Positions 54,240 to 63,562 of a stretch of DNA of 64,000 bases are shown piece by piece. The position numbers and the translations under genes were made by a program. The DNA is taken from the NCBI RefSeq assembly GCF_009299505.1, contig NZ_WBSM01000001.1:1-64000 (forward strand), given 5' to 3'. Positions within the stretch are counted from its first letter, which is position 1. Each line of letters starts with the position of its first letter. The DNA is from Bifidobacterium ramosum (lineage in GTDB: Bacteria > Actinomycetota > Actinomycetes > Actinomycetales > Bifidobacteriaceae). The notes beneath the pieces were generated by a model, which had not been told where the DNA came from, did not search any database, and saw nothing but the letters and a program-made list of their open reading frames with translations.

Positions 54240-55886
54240 ATGCAGCTGCGACTCGACCGGCACAGCAGTGTGCCGATGTACCGGCAACTGGCCGGCGAAC
54301 TGCGCGAGCAGATCGTCTCCGGTGCACTCGCCGAAGGCTACCGACTCCCGACCGAGCGCGAGCTCGCCGCACGGATGTCGGTCAACCGCGCCACCATCCT
54401 GCAGGCGTACCAGCAGCTCAAGGACGAGGGTCTCATCGCGTCCAAAGTCGGCAAGGGCACGTTCGTGCTGCCCGTCGCTTCAGCACGATCGGCTTCGGTG
54501 CCGTCTGCGCCGCAGCCGCCTGTCCCGTCCGACCTCGTGCATGACCATTCCCATCCGCGTGTCGTCACCATCCGCGACACGCGACGCCGCGACGCCGCGG
54601 CCGACCCCGAACCGACCGTCATCCGCCCGCCTTGGTCGGTGCTGTTCAGCGACTACTCCAACCGATTTACCTATCACGACATCGCCGAAGCGGAACGGGC
54701 GCAACGCGGCGGCGCCGGCGCGGCCGACGGTCATCGCATCATCGACTTCGCCACCGGCTCGCCGAACCCGGCCGACATCCCCGACGACCTGCTGCGCGCC
54801 GTCAGTCTCGAAGCGTTCGCCTCACGTGAATTCGACGGACAGCCCGAATCGCCGATCGAAGGTTTCGACGAACTGCGCGCCCTGCTCGCCGACCATATGC
54901 GCACGCGCGGCGTCCAATGCGACGTGCGCAACGTGATGGTGCTCTCCGGCTCGGAACAGGGCATCGACCTGATCGTGCGCGCGTTCGTCAACCCCGGCGA
55001 CTGCGTGTTCGTCGAACAATCCACGTTCTTCCCCGCGCTGCAGTCGTTCCGCTCGGCCGACGCGCGCATCGTCGGCATCCCCATGGACGCGCACGGCATG
55101 CGCACCGATCTGCTCGACGGCTACTGCGCGCGGTTTCGCCCGAAACTCATCTACACCATCCCCACCTTCCATAATCCCACCGGCGCCACGATGCCCGTCG
55201 ACCGCCGCCGCGAGCTCATCGACGTGGCGCGGCGCTACCAATGCCTGATCATCGAGGATGACGCATACGGGGAACTCTGGTACGGCGCGGCGGACGCGTC
55301 GCTCCCGGCGCACCGGCCGGTGCCGCTCAAAGGCATGGAGAACGCGGGATACGTCATGTATCTGTCAACGTTTTCGAAAACCGTGACGTCGGGGCTGCGC
55401 ACCGGATGGATCGTCGCCGATCCGCACGTGATCGCGCGGCTGGCGGCGTTGCGGCGCATGGTCGACCAGCATACGAGCACGTCGTCGCAACGCATTTGCC
55501 TGGAACTGCTGCGCGAGGGGCGGATCGCCGCGCACGTGCGCACGCTGACGGCAGCGTATCGGACACGACGGGACGCGGTGACGCGCGCACTGACGCGATA
55601 CGCGCCGGACGGCATGCGCTGGACCGTGCCGGCTGGCGGATACTACGTGTGGGTCACGCTGCCGGACGGCGTGCGGTCGTTGGACGTGCTGGCGGCATGC
55701 CGTGCGCGGGGCGTCACGTTCATGCCGGGCGGCGTGTTCGACGTGGACGAGACCGACGACGCGCACCTGCGGCTCAACGTCGTGCGACCGGATGCTGCGG
55801 ATCTCGAACGCGGCGTGCGCGTGATCTGCGAGACGGTCGCCGAGATTCGCGACGGATTGGGTGGCCCGGCAACGACCCGCTCGTAA
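54240..55886 (+). CDS. pdxR: MocR-type (PdxR-like) GntR/aminotransferase transcriptional regulator
   Basis: A 548-residue MocR regulator. The N-terminal winged helix (YRQLAGELREQIVSGAL, LPTERELAARMSVNRATILQAYQQL) is joined to an aminotransferase-fold domain. The PLP lysine lies in STFSKTVTSGLRTG near residue 379. Such proteins sense PLP and often control pdxST, which lie just upstream on the same strand. It may instead respond to another PLP-linked pathway, such as the AEP genes 3 kb away. The tandem (not divergent) layout is unlike Corynebacterium. Confidence 0.9.
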   Translation: MQLRLDRHSSVPMYRQLAGELREQIVSGALAEGYRLPTERELAARMSVNRATILQAYQQLKDEGLIASKVGKGTFVLPVASARSASVPSAPQPPVPSDLVHDHSHPRVVTIRDTRRRDAAADPEPTVIRPPWSVLFSDYSNRFTYHDIAEAERAQRGGAGAADGHRIIDFATGSPNPADIPDDLLRAVSLEAFASREFDGQPESPIEGFDELRALLADHMRTRGVQCDVRNVMVLSGSEQGIDLIVRAFVNPGDCVFVEQSTFFPALQSFRSADARIVGIPMDAHGMRTDLLDGYCARFRPKLIYTIPTFHNPTGATMPVDRRRELIDVARRYQCLIIEDDAYGELWYGAADASLPAHRPVPLKGMENAGYVMYLSTFSKTVTSGLRTGWIVADPHVIARLAALRRMVDQHTSTSSQRICLELLREGRIAAHVRTLTAAYRTRRDAVTRALTRYAPDGMRWTVPAGGYYVWVTLPDGVRSLDVLAACRARGVTFMPGGVFDVDETDDAHLRLNVVRPDAADLERGVRVICETVAEIRDGLGGPATTRS

Positions 55887-55943
55887 CCGTCGTCGGCACA
55901 TGCGGTGATGATGGCATCGCATCGACCTGGAAGGGGAACAATC

Positions 55944-56972
55944 ATGGCAAGGCATTCCACACCGTTGGCGACCGTCGAATCGGCGGGCGACGAGGACGGC
56001 ATCACACTGATCATCCACGCCGGAGCCGGCGATCGAGGCAGGCACCATACGCCGGAACGCTCGGCGCAGGTGCAGTCCGACCTGCGGCGCGCGCTGGACG
56101 CCGGATACGCGGTGCTGGAGGCGGGCGGTTCCGCCGAGGACGCGGTGATCGCGGCCATCCATGTGATGGAGGATGCGCCGGAGTTCAACGCCGGGCGTGG
56201 AGCGGCGCTCACCAGCGACGGCATCGCGCAGATGGATGCGTGTCTGATGGACGGCGACGGGGAAGTCGGCGCGGTCGCCGGCGTGAGCACGGTGAAGCAT
56301 CCGATTGACGCGGCGCGGGCCGTCAAGGACCGGACCAAGCACGTGCTGTTCGCGGATCCGACCGATGCTGAGATCGCCGCGTGGGGTGTCGAGACCCAGC
56401 CGAACGAGTACTTCATCACCGAGGAACGGCGGCGCTCGCTGGCCGAGGCGCAGGCCGGCGGCGACGCGTGGGCGAAACGCGCCGATGAGGCCGGGGACGG
56501 GGCCGAGACCGCCGGAACATCACGCGACGCGGCCGGTAGCGGCGTGATCGGCGGTTCGCTCGGCGACGAGAAGCACGGCACGATCGGCGCGGTGGCGCGC
56601 GATGCGGCCGGGCGTATTGCGGCCGGCACCTCCACCGGCGGCATCACGAACCAGATGCACGGGCGCGTCGGCGATTCTCCGCTGCCCGGATGCGGCACGT
56701 TCGCTGACCGACGCACCGTGGCCGTCTCCTGCACCGGCATCGGCGAGGCGTTCATCAAGGCGGTCGCGGCGCATCAGGTGGCCGACCGAGTGCGTTTCGC
56801 CGGCGAATCCGTGCACGACGCGGCCGTAGCCACGCTCGCGGAGGTCGCCGCCCATCACGGCGACGGCGGTATGATCGTCCTGCCGGCGAACGGCCGCGGC
56901 GTGGTGGCCTATAACAGCGAGATGATGAACTTTGGCTACCGCAGTGCCGCCGGAGAGCGTGTCAACGGGTGA
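55944..56972 (+). CDS. iaaA: Isoaspartyl peptidase/L-asparaginase (Ntn hydrolase)
   Basis: Removes isoaspartyl residues from peptides or hydrolyses asparagine. A 342-residue precursor that should self-cleave before the threonine in EKHGTIGAVARD (near residue 214), making alpha and beta chains. LIIHAGAGDRG, EFNAGRGAALTSDG and the C-terminal STGGITNQMHGRVGDSPLPGCG motifs are intact. AAGGGGA precedes the ATG. The alpha chain has an Ala/Glu-rich loop before the cut site. Confidence 0.93.
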   Translation: MARHSTPLATVESAGDEDGITLIIHAGAGDRGRHHTPERSAQVQSDLRRALDAGYAVLEAGGSAEDAVIAAIHVMEDAPEFNAGRGAALTSDGIAQMDACLMDGDGEVGAVAGVSTVKHPIDAARAVKDRTKHVLFADPTDAEIAAWGVETQPNEYFITEERRRSLAEAQAGGDAWAKRADEAGDGAETAGTSRDAAGSGVIGGSLGDEKHGTIGAVARDAAGRIAAGTSTGGITNQMHGRVGDSPLPGCGTFADRRTVAVSCTGIGEAFIKAVAAHQVADRVRFAGESVHDAAVATLAEVAAHHGDGGMIVLPANGRGVVAYNSEMMNFGYRSAAGERVNG

Positions 56973-57050
56973 GATGTCTCGGCGGCCGGTGACCTGACAC
57001 GCGATGATGCCGTCTGTCGGCATGCTGATGGGCTCATCCGACGGGCAATA

Positions 57051-57237
57051 TGCAAACTGAGAGGCAGATTTACCGAGATTACGAGGTCTTTCTGCAAACT
57101 GAGAGGCAGCTTCCACCGCCGACACGCCGGAATTCGGCATATCGTCCGGGCATATCATCCGGTCATTCGGGGCGTCGGCTGCCTCTCAGTTTGCAGAAAG
57201 ACCCGTGCAGTGGCATGAATCTGCCTCTCGGTTTGCG
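57051..57237. repeat. Nested inverted repeats of GCAAACTGAGAGGCAG
   Basis: Four copies of one 17-mer: direct at 57051-57067 and within 57086-57110, inverted within 57178-57202 and at 57219-57237. The inner pair is a perfect 25-bp inverted repeat with a 67-nt loop, and the outer pair encloses it. It fills most of the 336-bp gap between the convergent iaaA and phnX genes. Confidence 0.88.
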
Positions 57238-57287
57238 AAAAGCCGCTGTCCACGGGCGGTGAGGTGCTACCAGTGGACAGCGGCTTT
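57238..57287. terminator. Bidirectional terminator at the end of phnX
   Basis: A 15-bp stem (AAAGCCGCTGTCCAC / GTGGACAGCGGCTTT) with a 20-nt loop. A TTTTC tail follows on the minus strand, downstream of phnX. Confidence 0.75.
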
Positions 57288-57308
57288 CCGGGAAACGACG
57301 TGCAACAC

Positions 57309-58091
57309 TCAGGCGATCTGGGCGAGCAACGCCGGCAGTTCGGTCATCGTATCGATGACGGCGTCGGCGCCGGCCGCCACGAACGCGTCACGTGCGGCGG
57401 CGCGGGCGGCGGCCTGGTCGGCGGGGGAGAGCGCCTCAAACTCGGACTGGCTCAACGCCATCTGCGAGCTGCCCTCCGTCACGCCGATCGTGAACACGCC
57501 GGCGTTCTTGCCCTCGCGGATGTCGGAGAGCGTGTCGCCCACCTTGGCGGCGCGGCGCACATCGGTCACGCCCAGCGTCTCAAGGTTGCGGAACACCATG
57601 TACGGGTAGGGGCGGCCGAACCCGTTCGTGGAGTCCGGGCTGAACCAACAGTCGGGCGCATAGCCGTTCGCGGCGGCCTGTGGCACGACGATGTCCATCA
57701 TCTTGTCGGTGTAGCCGGTGGTCGAGCCGATCTTGATGCCGGCCTCGCGCAGCGCGGCCACCGCCTCCGTCACGCCCGGCTTCGGATCGGCGAACTCGTT
57801 GAGGATCGACAGCAGCTTCGGCTCGAAATGCGCGTACACGGCATCCACGTCCGCATCGGTCGGGGCGGCACCGTGTTCGTCCTCCCACGCGCGGGCGATG
57901 CGGTCCATGTGCAGCATCGTGTTGATGTGGTCGTGCTTGAGCATGCCCATCGGCTTGCGCGTCTCGGCCATCGTCGGCTCGATGCCGAACTCCTTGAACG
58001 CCTCTTGGAACGCGCGCACCGGCGCGAAGCACCCGTAGTCCACGGTGGTGCCGGCCCAGTCGAAGATCACGGCATCAAAACGGTTGGTCAT
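57309..58091 (-). CDS. phnX: Phosphonoacetaldehyde hydrolase (phosphonatase)
   Basis: Breaks the carbon-phosphorus bond of phosphonoacetaldehyde to acetaldehyde and phosphate. A 260-residue HAD enzyme: FDWAGTTVDYGCFAPV near residue 10 with the nucleophilic Asp, the Schiff-base lysine in MGMLKHDHI near 53, and the second-half motif VGDTLSDIREGKNAG near 188. It follows phnW by about 55 bp in the same direction and completes AEP degradation. AAAGGAA precedes the ATG. Confidence 0.95.
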   Translation of the reverse strand: MTNRFDAVIFDWAGTTVDYGCFAPVRAFQEAFKEFGIEPTMAETRKPMGMLKHDHINTMLHMDRIARAWEDEHGAAPTDADVDAVYAHFEPKLLSILNEFADPKPGVTEAVAALREAGIKIGSTTGYTDKMMDIVVPQAAANGYAPDCWFSPDSTNGFGRPYPYMVFRNLETLGVTDVRRAAKVGDTLSDIREGKNAGVFTIGVTEGSSQMALSQSEFEALSPADQAAARAAARDAFVAAGADAVIDTMTELPALLAQIA

Positions 58092-58148
58092 GGCAGATTC
58101 CTTTCAGATTGTTCGGATCGTTCGGATCGGATTTCCGGGGGCGCAGTC

Positions 58149-59357
58149 TCAGGCGGTGAGCTTCACGCCGGCCGGGGCGGCAGCCTTGATCGGCTCGCCC
58201 GCGGCGTCCATCGCGGCGATCGCGGCCGGCACGGAGTCCGAGCCCGTGGCCGCCGCGAGCAGTCCGCGCTCGCCCATGTACAGCGCCAGCAGTTCGGTCA
58301 CCTTCTCGATGTCGTCGGCGTAGATCTCGCCGATGTTGCCGAGGCGGAACGTCTCCTCGGTGGTGAGCTTGCCCGGGTAGATCGCGTAGCCGCGTTCCTT
58401 GATGAACTCGTACATGTCATGGAAGTCGAACGTCGTGCCTTCCGGGTACAGGAACGTGGTGATGATCGGACCCTGGTGTTCGGCGAGGAACACGTGGAAG
58501 CCGAGCGCCTTCATGCGTGCGATGAGCAGGTGGTTGTTGAGCGCGTAGCGGGCGGAGCGCACGGGGATGCCGCCTTCGGCGAACATCTCGTCGAGCGCCT
58601 TGGAGAACGCGAGCACCACATGGGTCGGGGAGGTGTAGCGCCACTTGCCGTTCGCCTTCTCGAGCGTGTTCCACTGGTCCCACAGGTCGAGCGAGAGGCT
58701 GCGAGCCTTGCCTTTGGATGCTTCGAGCTTCGCCTTGTTGCAGATGATGAAGCTGAAGCCCGGCACGCCCTGAATGCACTTGTTGGCGGAGGAGACGAGG
58801 AAGTCGATGCCCCATCCGGCGACCGGGATGTCCACGCCGCCGAACGAGCTCATCGCATCCACCATGAACGTGCAGCCGTGCGCCTTGGCGACGGTCGCGA
58901 CCGCGGCGATGTCGTTGAGCAGGCCGGAGGTGGTTTCGGAGTGGATCATGGACACGTGCGTGATCGTCGGGTCGTTGCGCAGGTACTCGTCGACCTTCGC
59001 CGCGTCCGGGATGCGATCGTACGGTTCCGCGTACTGGACGTAGTTGATGCCCGCGTGCTCGCAGATCTTCACCTGACGGTCGCCGTACGCGCCGTTCGTG
59101 CACAGCAGCACCTTCTCGTCTTTGCCGATCACGGAGGTCAGCACGCTTTCGACGCCGAACGTGCCGGAGCCCTGCATGAGCACGGCGGTGTAGTCGGCCG
59201 GATCGCAGTGCGCGAGCTCGAGCAGCTGGCGGCGGATCTTCTGCGTGATCTGCTGGTAGTCCTCGTCCCACGTGCAGTGGTCGAAGAGCATCTCCTCCTT
59301 GACGGTGCGCGTGGTGGTCAGCGGGCCGGGGGTGAGGAGCTTGTATTCGTTTGCCAT
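58149..59357 (-). CDS. phnW: 2-aminoethylphosphonate-pyruvate transaminase
   Basis: Converts 2-aminoethylphosphonate and pyruvate to phosphonoacetaldehyde and alanine, using PLP. A 402-residue class V aminotransferase: LLTPGPLTTT near residue 6, QGSGTFGVES near 64, and the PLP lysine in SSANKCIQGVPGF near 190. An extra C-terminal tail of about 35 residues runs past the usual length. AAAGGAACC precedes the ATG. phnX follows directly. Confidence 0.95.
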   Translation of the reverse strand: MANEYKLLTPGPLTTTRTVKEEMLFDHCTWDEDYQQITQKIRRQLLELAHCDPADYTAVLMQGSGTFGVESVLTSVIGKDEKVLLCTNGAYGDRQVKICEHAGINYVQYAEPYDRIPDAAKVDEYLRNDPTITHVSMIHSETTSGLLNDIAAVATVAKAHGCTFMVDAMSSFGGVDIPVAGWGIDFLVSSANKCIQGVPGFSFIICNKAKLEASKGKARSLSLDLWDQWNTLEKANGKWRYTSPTHVVLAFSKALDEMFAEGGIPVRSARYALNNHLLIARMKALGFHVFLAEHQGPIITTFLYPEGTTFDFHDMYEFIKERGYAIYPGKLTTEETFRLGNIGEIYADDIEKVTELLALYMGERGLLAAATGSDSVPAAIAAMDAAGEPIKAAAPAGVKLTA

Positions 59358-59403
59358 GATGGTTGGTTCCTTTCCTGATTTCCGATTGCCGACTGTAGTC
59401 ATT

Positions 59404-59432
59404 CACGTAGTTGATGACATCTTCTACGTAGT
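59404..59432. promoter_or_regulatory. Candidate operator upstream of phnW
   Basis: ACGTAGTTGATGA and ACGTAGTCTGATGAT are direct repeats about 21 bp apart, and the second half holds the palindrome CTACGTAG. The same CTACG/CGTAG word recurs upstream of the AEP transporter operon. This is a weak inference. Confidence 0.3.
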
Positions 59433-59533
59433 CTGATGATTACCGTCGGCGTGTTGTCTGTAGTTCTGTTGGTTTGTTTGATTGCCGTTTACGATTGACG
59501 ATTCGCGTTATGCACAGGTACCCCTACCGGGCC

Positions 59534-59611
59534 GGGGTACGGGATACGTTATCCGACGCGCTCCGGGTCGCTCGGCCAAGTCATACGGTCTGACAACGCA
59601 TCCCGTACCCC
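59534..59611. repeat. Inverted repeat between phnW and the transporter gene
   Basis: GGGGTACGGGATACGTT and AACGCATCCCGTACCCC pair with one mismatch (17 bp) around a 44-nt loop. It lies in the 312-bp gap downstream of the transporter fusion gene and may be its transcription end. No other feature is visible in the gap apart from the repeats at 59404-59432. Confidence 0.7.
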
Positions 59612-59669
59612 GACCCTACGTTTCGTTATGACGTTGCGTTTGATCGGGGTGAACGACGGTGAACGGAGG

Positions 59670-62552
59670 CTACTTCCCCTGCGCGATGCGCTTGCACTCG
59701 GCGGAGAAGTCCTGATGCTGCTGGAGCAGGTCGACGGTCAGGGGCTTGGGGAAGGTCTTGGAACGCTTGGACGCGTTGGCCGGGGCCTTCTCGCCCACGT
59801 ACAGCGGCGTCGGATACGTTTCGAGCAGTTCCTTGCGGCCCTGGTCGATGATCACCGCGGCCATCTGCTGCGCCTTCGGGTTCGTCGCCTTGCCCTTGTC
59901 GAGCACCGCCACCGATTCGGTCAGCGAGTAGTTGCCCTCCTCGGGGTCGACGTAGTCGATCGGCAGGCCCTTCTTCTTGTCCGCGACGGCTTGGTGGCGC
60001 AGGCCGAAGCCGATCGCCACCTCGCCCGAGCGCACGGCCTTCAGCGGGCCGGAGCCGGACTGTTCGAGGTGCGGGCCGGCGTTGCGGTAGATCGCCGTCA
60101 GGATGGCCTTGCCCTCCTCGCCGGTGCCGTACGCGTCCGCGATGGCCTGGATCATCAGCCAGCCGGTCGACGAGCCCTCCATGTCGGGCACGGAGATCAG
60201 CCCCGCGTACTTCGGGTCCGCGAGATCCTTGAAACTCTTCGGCGCGTCCACGCCGGCCTGCTTGAGTGCGGTCGTGTTGACGATGATCGCGCCTTCCTGC
60301 GCGGTGGTCGGACGGCGGTAGTTCGGCGCCTTCGAGTTCTCGGACGTGCCGAGCAGCTGGGACTTCACATCGGTCAGCGGCGCGAACATGTGGTTGCGCT
60401 CCTGCGCCGAATCGACGTAGTAGGAGCTCATGGTGAGCATGTCGGCCTCGAGCGCCTTGCCCTCGGCGAGCATCTTGCCGCCGAGTTCCGAGGTGCCGAA
60501 CGGCTGGATGATGTACTGGTCCTTGAACCCGTTGTTGTCGAGCGCATGCTGGAAGGCGACTACGGCCTCGTCGTCGGCGTTCGTGTAGATCACGACCTGG
60601 CCGTTGGCGGAGGCGGTGGAGGTTGCGCCGAAGCCGAAACCGACGAGCAGCACGGCGAGCACGGCCGACAGTCCGGCGGTGAACGCGTTGCGGGCGCGGC
60701 GGTTGCCGCTGGTCGGCAGCGGGAAGTCCGGCGTGCCGTTCTCGGCGGCCTGCACCGCGGCGGTCAGCTTCGTGTCGGCGGCGACGGTGGACCGTGCGGC
60801 GGCGACCTGCGGCGTGCGCACGGTGGCGCGGGCCGCGGCGCGGGCACGCTCGGCGGAACGGTCGCGTGTGGCGAACGCGATCACGCCCTTGACGACGAGG
60901 TTCGTCACGAGGATGAGCAGCGAGAGCACGAACACGTCATCGAACTTGGCGATGTGCTGCAGCGCGGAGATCTTCGTGGTGATGACCTGCGTGCGCGCGC
61001 CGGTCAGGAACACGACCGCGGAGATCGTGACCATCGCGTTGACGAAGTAGTAGCCGAACACCTGCAGGATGGTCGGCAGCGCGTTCGGCGTGACCACGCG
61101 CACGATCGTCTTGATCCAGTTGTCGCCCATGAGTTTGGCGGTGGTCTCCCAGCCGGCGTTCATCTTCGAGAGCGAATCCTTGATCATCTGGTACGGGGTC
61201 GCGAAGTAGTGGATGATGTTCGCGGCGATCAGGATCCAGAACGTGTTCTGCAGGCCGGAGCCGGAGAATGCGAACAGGAACGCGATGCCGAGCACCATGC
61301 CAGGCACGGTGTTGATGATCGCCGAGATCGCGTCGACCGAACGTTTCGCCCAGTTCGGCAGCTTGGAACGCGACGTGACCAGGCCGGCCGCGTACGCGAA
61401 CAGGCAGCCGATGATCGCGGTCATCACGGCCACGTACAGCGAGTTCGTGAACACCTGCGTGAGCTCGGGATCGGTGAACATGTTGGCGATGTGCGCGAAC
61501 GTCGGCGCCGTGTTGAACGGCCATTCCGAGACGAACGGGATGAGCAGGATCACCGCAAACACCGACAGGGTGCACACCAAGACCACCACGGAGGCGATGC
61601 CGCACGCCCAGTCGCGGCGCGGCCCCTTCGGCAGATCGACCTGGCTGATCTGCTTGTAGCGGATCGCGAAGCGTTCGAGCACGGTCATCAAAATGATCGA
61701 GATGATCGACGGGATCAGCATGAACACGGCGATCACGGCGCCGCGGTTGAAGTTCGGGATGGAGCCGAGCATCTGGTTGAACAGCGTCATCGCGAGCACG
61801 TCGTATTCGCCGCCGACCGACGTCGGGATGCCGTAGTCGGTGAACGCGAGGAAGAACGACTGGATGAACGCGACGGCCATTGTGCCGATCAGCGGGCGCA
61901 ACACCGTGTTGAGGAACGTGGTCAAGGGCTTGTCGCCCATGATGTGCGAGACGATGATGAACTTCTTGTCGACGAATTGGAAGCTGTTGTTGATCAGCAG
62001 GAAGCAGGTCGGCAGCGTGTAGATCACGTAGCCGAGCAGCAGGCCGTTGAACCCGTAGATGTCGAACAGCTGGTGGCCGCCGAGCAGCCGGGTGATCAGA
62101 CCCTGCTTGCCGAACGAGTAGATGATCGCGAAGCCGTACGTGATGGTCGGCAGCAGCATCGGCAGCTGGGCGAGCAGGCCGACCGCCTTCTTGAATCCGG
62201 CCGGCACGTTCGTGCAGTTGATCGTGTACGCGAGCAGGAACGCGAGCAGCACAGCCACGAGCGCGGACACGGACGACACGGCCAGCGAGTTGGTGATCGA
62301 CCGCGTGAATTCGGGGCGCGACAGTACGGCCGCGTAGTTGGCAAGCGTCGCGCTGCCGTCCGCCGTGGTGAACGACTTGACGATGACGAGCACCATCGGC
62401 ACGACGAGGAACGCGGCGAACGCGACGGCCACGATGACCAGCAGCGTCCACAGCTCGGTCTGCTTCGGGGCGCGCGGACGGCGTTCGTAGTTGACGATTT
62501 CGGGGCGGATGTTGGGCAGCTGGTTGGCCGCCTGGATCGATTCGGCGGACAT
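59670..62552 (-). CDS. Fused AEP ABC transporter: double permease plus binding protein
   Basis: A 960-residue three-part protein. Two binding-protein-dependent permease domains of the FbpB/PotB-PotC double type lie at about residues 35-300 and 310-560 (each with an EAA-like loop; MGDKPLTTFLNTVLRPL near 202, MGDNWIKTIVRVVTPNALP near 480). After an Ala/Arg-rich linker there is a further membrane helix (about 621-645), then an iron/polyamine/AEP-type substrate-binding domain (about 650-960; VVIYTNADDEAVV). ASA before NGQ could be a signal-peptidase site. Such components are normally separate proteins. AGGAGG precedes the ATG and lies within the ATPase gene end. By context it imports 2-aminoethylphosphonate. 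Confidence 0.9.
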   Translation of the reverse strand: MSAESIQAANQLPNIRPEIVNYERRPRAPKQTELWTLLVIVAVAFAAFLVVPMVLVIVKSFTTADGSATLANYAAVLSRPEFTRSITNSLAVSSVSALVAVLLAFLLAYTINCTNVPAGFKKAVGLLAQLPMLLPTITYGFAIIYSFGKQGLITRLLGGHQLFDIYGFNGLLLGYVIYTLPTCFLLINNSFQFVDKKFIIVSHIMGDKPLTTFLNTVLRPLIGTMAVAFIQSFFLAFTDYGIPTSVGGEYDVLAMTLFNQMLGSIPNFNRGAVIAVFMLIPSIISIILMTVLERFAIRYKQISQVDLPKGPRRDWACGIASVVVLVCTLSVFAVILLIPFVSEWPFNTAPTFAHIANMFTDPELTQVFTNSLYVAVMTAIIGCLFAYAAGLVTSRSKLPNWAKRSVDAISAIINTVPGMVLGIAFLFAFSGSGLQNTFWILIAANIIHYFATPYQMIKDSLSKMNAGWETTAKLMGDNWIKTIVRVVTPNALPTILQVFGYYFVNAMVTISAVVFLTGARTQVITTKISALQHIAKFDDVFVLSLLILVTNLVVKGVIAFATRDRSAERARAAARATVRTPQVAAARSTVAADTKLTAAVQAAENGTPDFPLPTSGNRRARNAFTAGLSAVLAVLLVGFGFGATSTASANGQVVIYTNADDEAVVAFQHALDNNGFKDQYIIQPFGTSELGGKMLAEGKALEADMLTMSSYYVDSAQERNHMFAPLTDVKSQLLGTSENSKAPNYRRPTTAQEGAIIVNTTALKQAGVDAPKSFKDLADPKYAGLISVPDMEGSSTGWLMIQAIADAYGTGEEGKAILTAIYRNAGPHLEQSGSGPLKAVRSGEVAIGFGLRHQAVADKKKGLPIDYVDPEEGNYSLTESVAVLDKGKATNPKAQQMAAVIIDQGRKELLETYPTPLYVGEKAPANASKRSKTFPKPLTVDLLQQHQDFSAECKRIAQGK

Positions 62553-62553
62553 G

Positions 62554-63366
62554 TCAGGCCTCCTGCGCGCTCGCGGCGGTGGCCGTGGTGGCCGGCTGGC
62601 GATCGGCGGCCGCGTGCGCGTCGCCCTCGTTGAACAGCGTGTAGATGTTGTTGCGCTTGACTTCGAGCTGATGCAGGATGAACTTCTTCACAAAGTCGGA
62701 CGCGGGGTGCTCGATGATGTTCTCCGGGGTGTCGTACTGCGCGATCTTGCCGTGGTTGATGATGAGCACCTTGTCGCTCATCGTGCATGCCTCTTCGGGG
62801 TCGTGCGTGACCATGATCGTCGTGAGCTTGTACTGTTCCACGATCTGCTTGATCTTCGCCTTGATCGACTCCTTGATCACGCCGTCCAAAGCGGACAGCG
62901 GCTCGTCGAGCAGCAGCAGTTTCGGCTTCATCACCAGCGTGCGGGCGAGTGCGACGCGCTGCTTTTGACCGCCCGACAGCTCGTCGATGCGCTTGTTCAG
63001 ATGCTCCTCGAGCCCGAGCAGCGAGATCAGCTCCTTGATCTCGCTTTCCGACGAGATGCCCGGGTTGTTCCGCAGGCCGTACGTGATGTTCTCGTAGGCG
63101 GTGAGGTTCGGGAACAGCGCGTAGTCCTGGAACACGATGTTGAACCCGCGCTTCTCCATCGGCACCTGCGTCAGGTCCTCGCCGTTGTAGATGATTTGGC
63201 CGCTGGTCGGATCGGTGATGCCGAGGATGATGTTGAGCAGCGTGGTCTTGCCGCCGCCGGAGGGCCCAAGGATCGACATGATCTGGCCGTCGCCCAGCGT
63301 CAGGCTGATGCCGTTGAGGACGTGCGTGTCCCCGAAGGATTTGGTGATGTTCTTCAATTCGAGCAT
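62554..63366 (-). CDS. ABC transporter ATP-binding protein for 2-aminoethylphosphonate
   Basis: A 270-residue ATPase of the FbpC/PotA type that powers the downstream fusion permease. Walker A GPSGGGKTTLL near residue 37, signature LSGGQKQRVALAR near 135 and Walker B LLLLDEPLSALD near 156 are intact. A C-terminal Ala/Thr-rich tail replaces the long regulatory domain of PotA. The ATG has a rather distant GGAAGG; a TTG three codons upstream has closer spacing. It is the first gene of the AEP transport unit, ending one base before the next start. Confidence 0.93.
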   Translation of the reverse strand: MLELKNITKSFGDTHVLNGISLTLGDGQIMSILGPSGGGKTTLLNIILGITDPTSGQIIYNGEDLTQVPMEKRGFNIVFQDYALFPNLTAYENITYGLRNNPGISSESEIKELISLLGLEEHLNKRIDELSGGQKQRVALARTLVMKPKLLLLDEPLSALDGVIKESIKAKIKQIVEQYKLTTIMVTHDPEEACTMSDKVLIINHGKIAQYDTPENIIEHPASDFVKKFILHQLEVKRNNIYTLFNEGDAHAAADRQPATTATAASAQEA

Positions 63367-63562
63367 ATTTCTCAACTTGCCTTCCGGCAGGCTGCTCGTG
63401 GCGGCCTGCGCGTCATTGACGCCGGACCGTGCGCCGGCGTCCCGTTCGGTATTCAGTTATGTGCGACCGAACCTCACGCCGCAGTTTCTATCGTCCGTCC
63501 ATGCGTCGCCGCGTTGCGCCATCGGAGGGGAAAGCTCAATAAAAGAATGGTGAACAATGCGT

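Noticed and set aside
59628..62633. Very long open frame (about 1000 codons) on the plus strand opposite the AEP transporter
   Set aside because: It is antisense to a well-supported gene. High GC makes long shadow frames common, and its product is His/Arg/Asp/Gln-rich with no domain.
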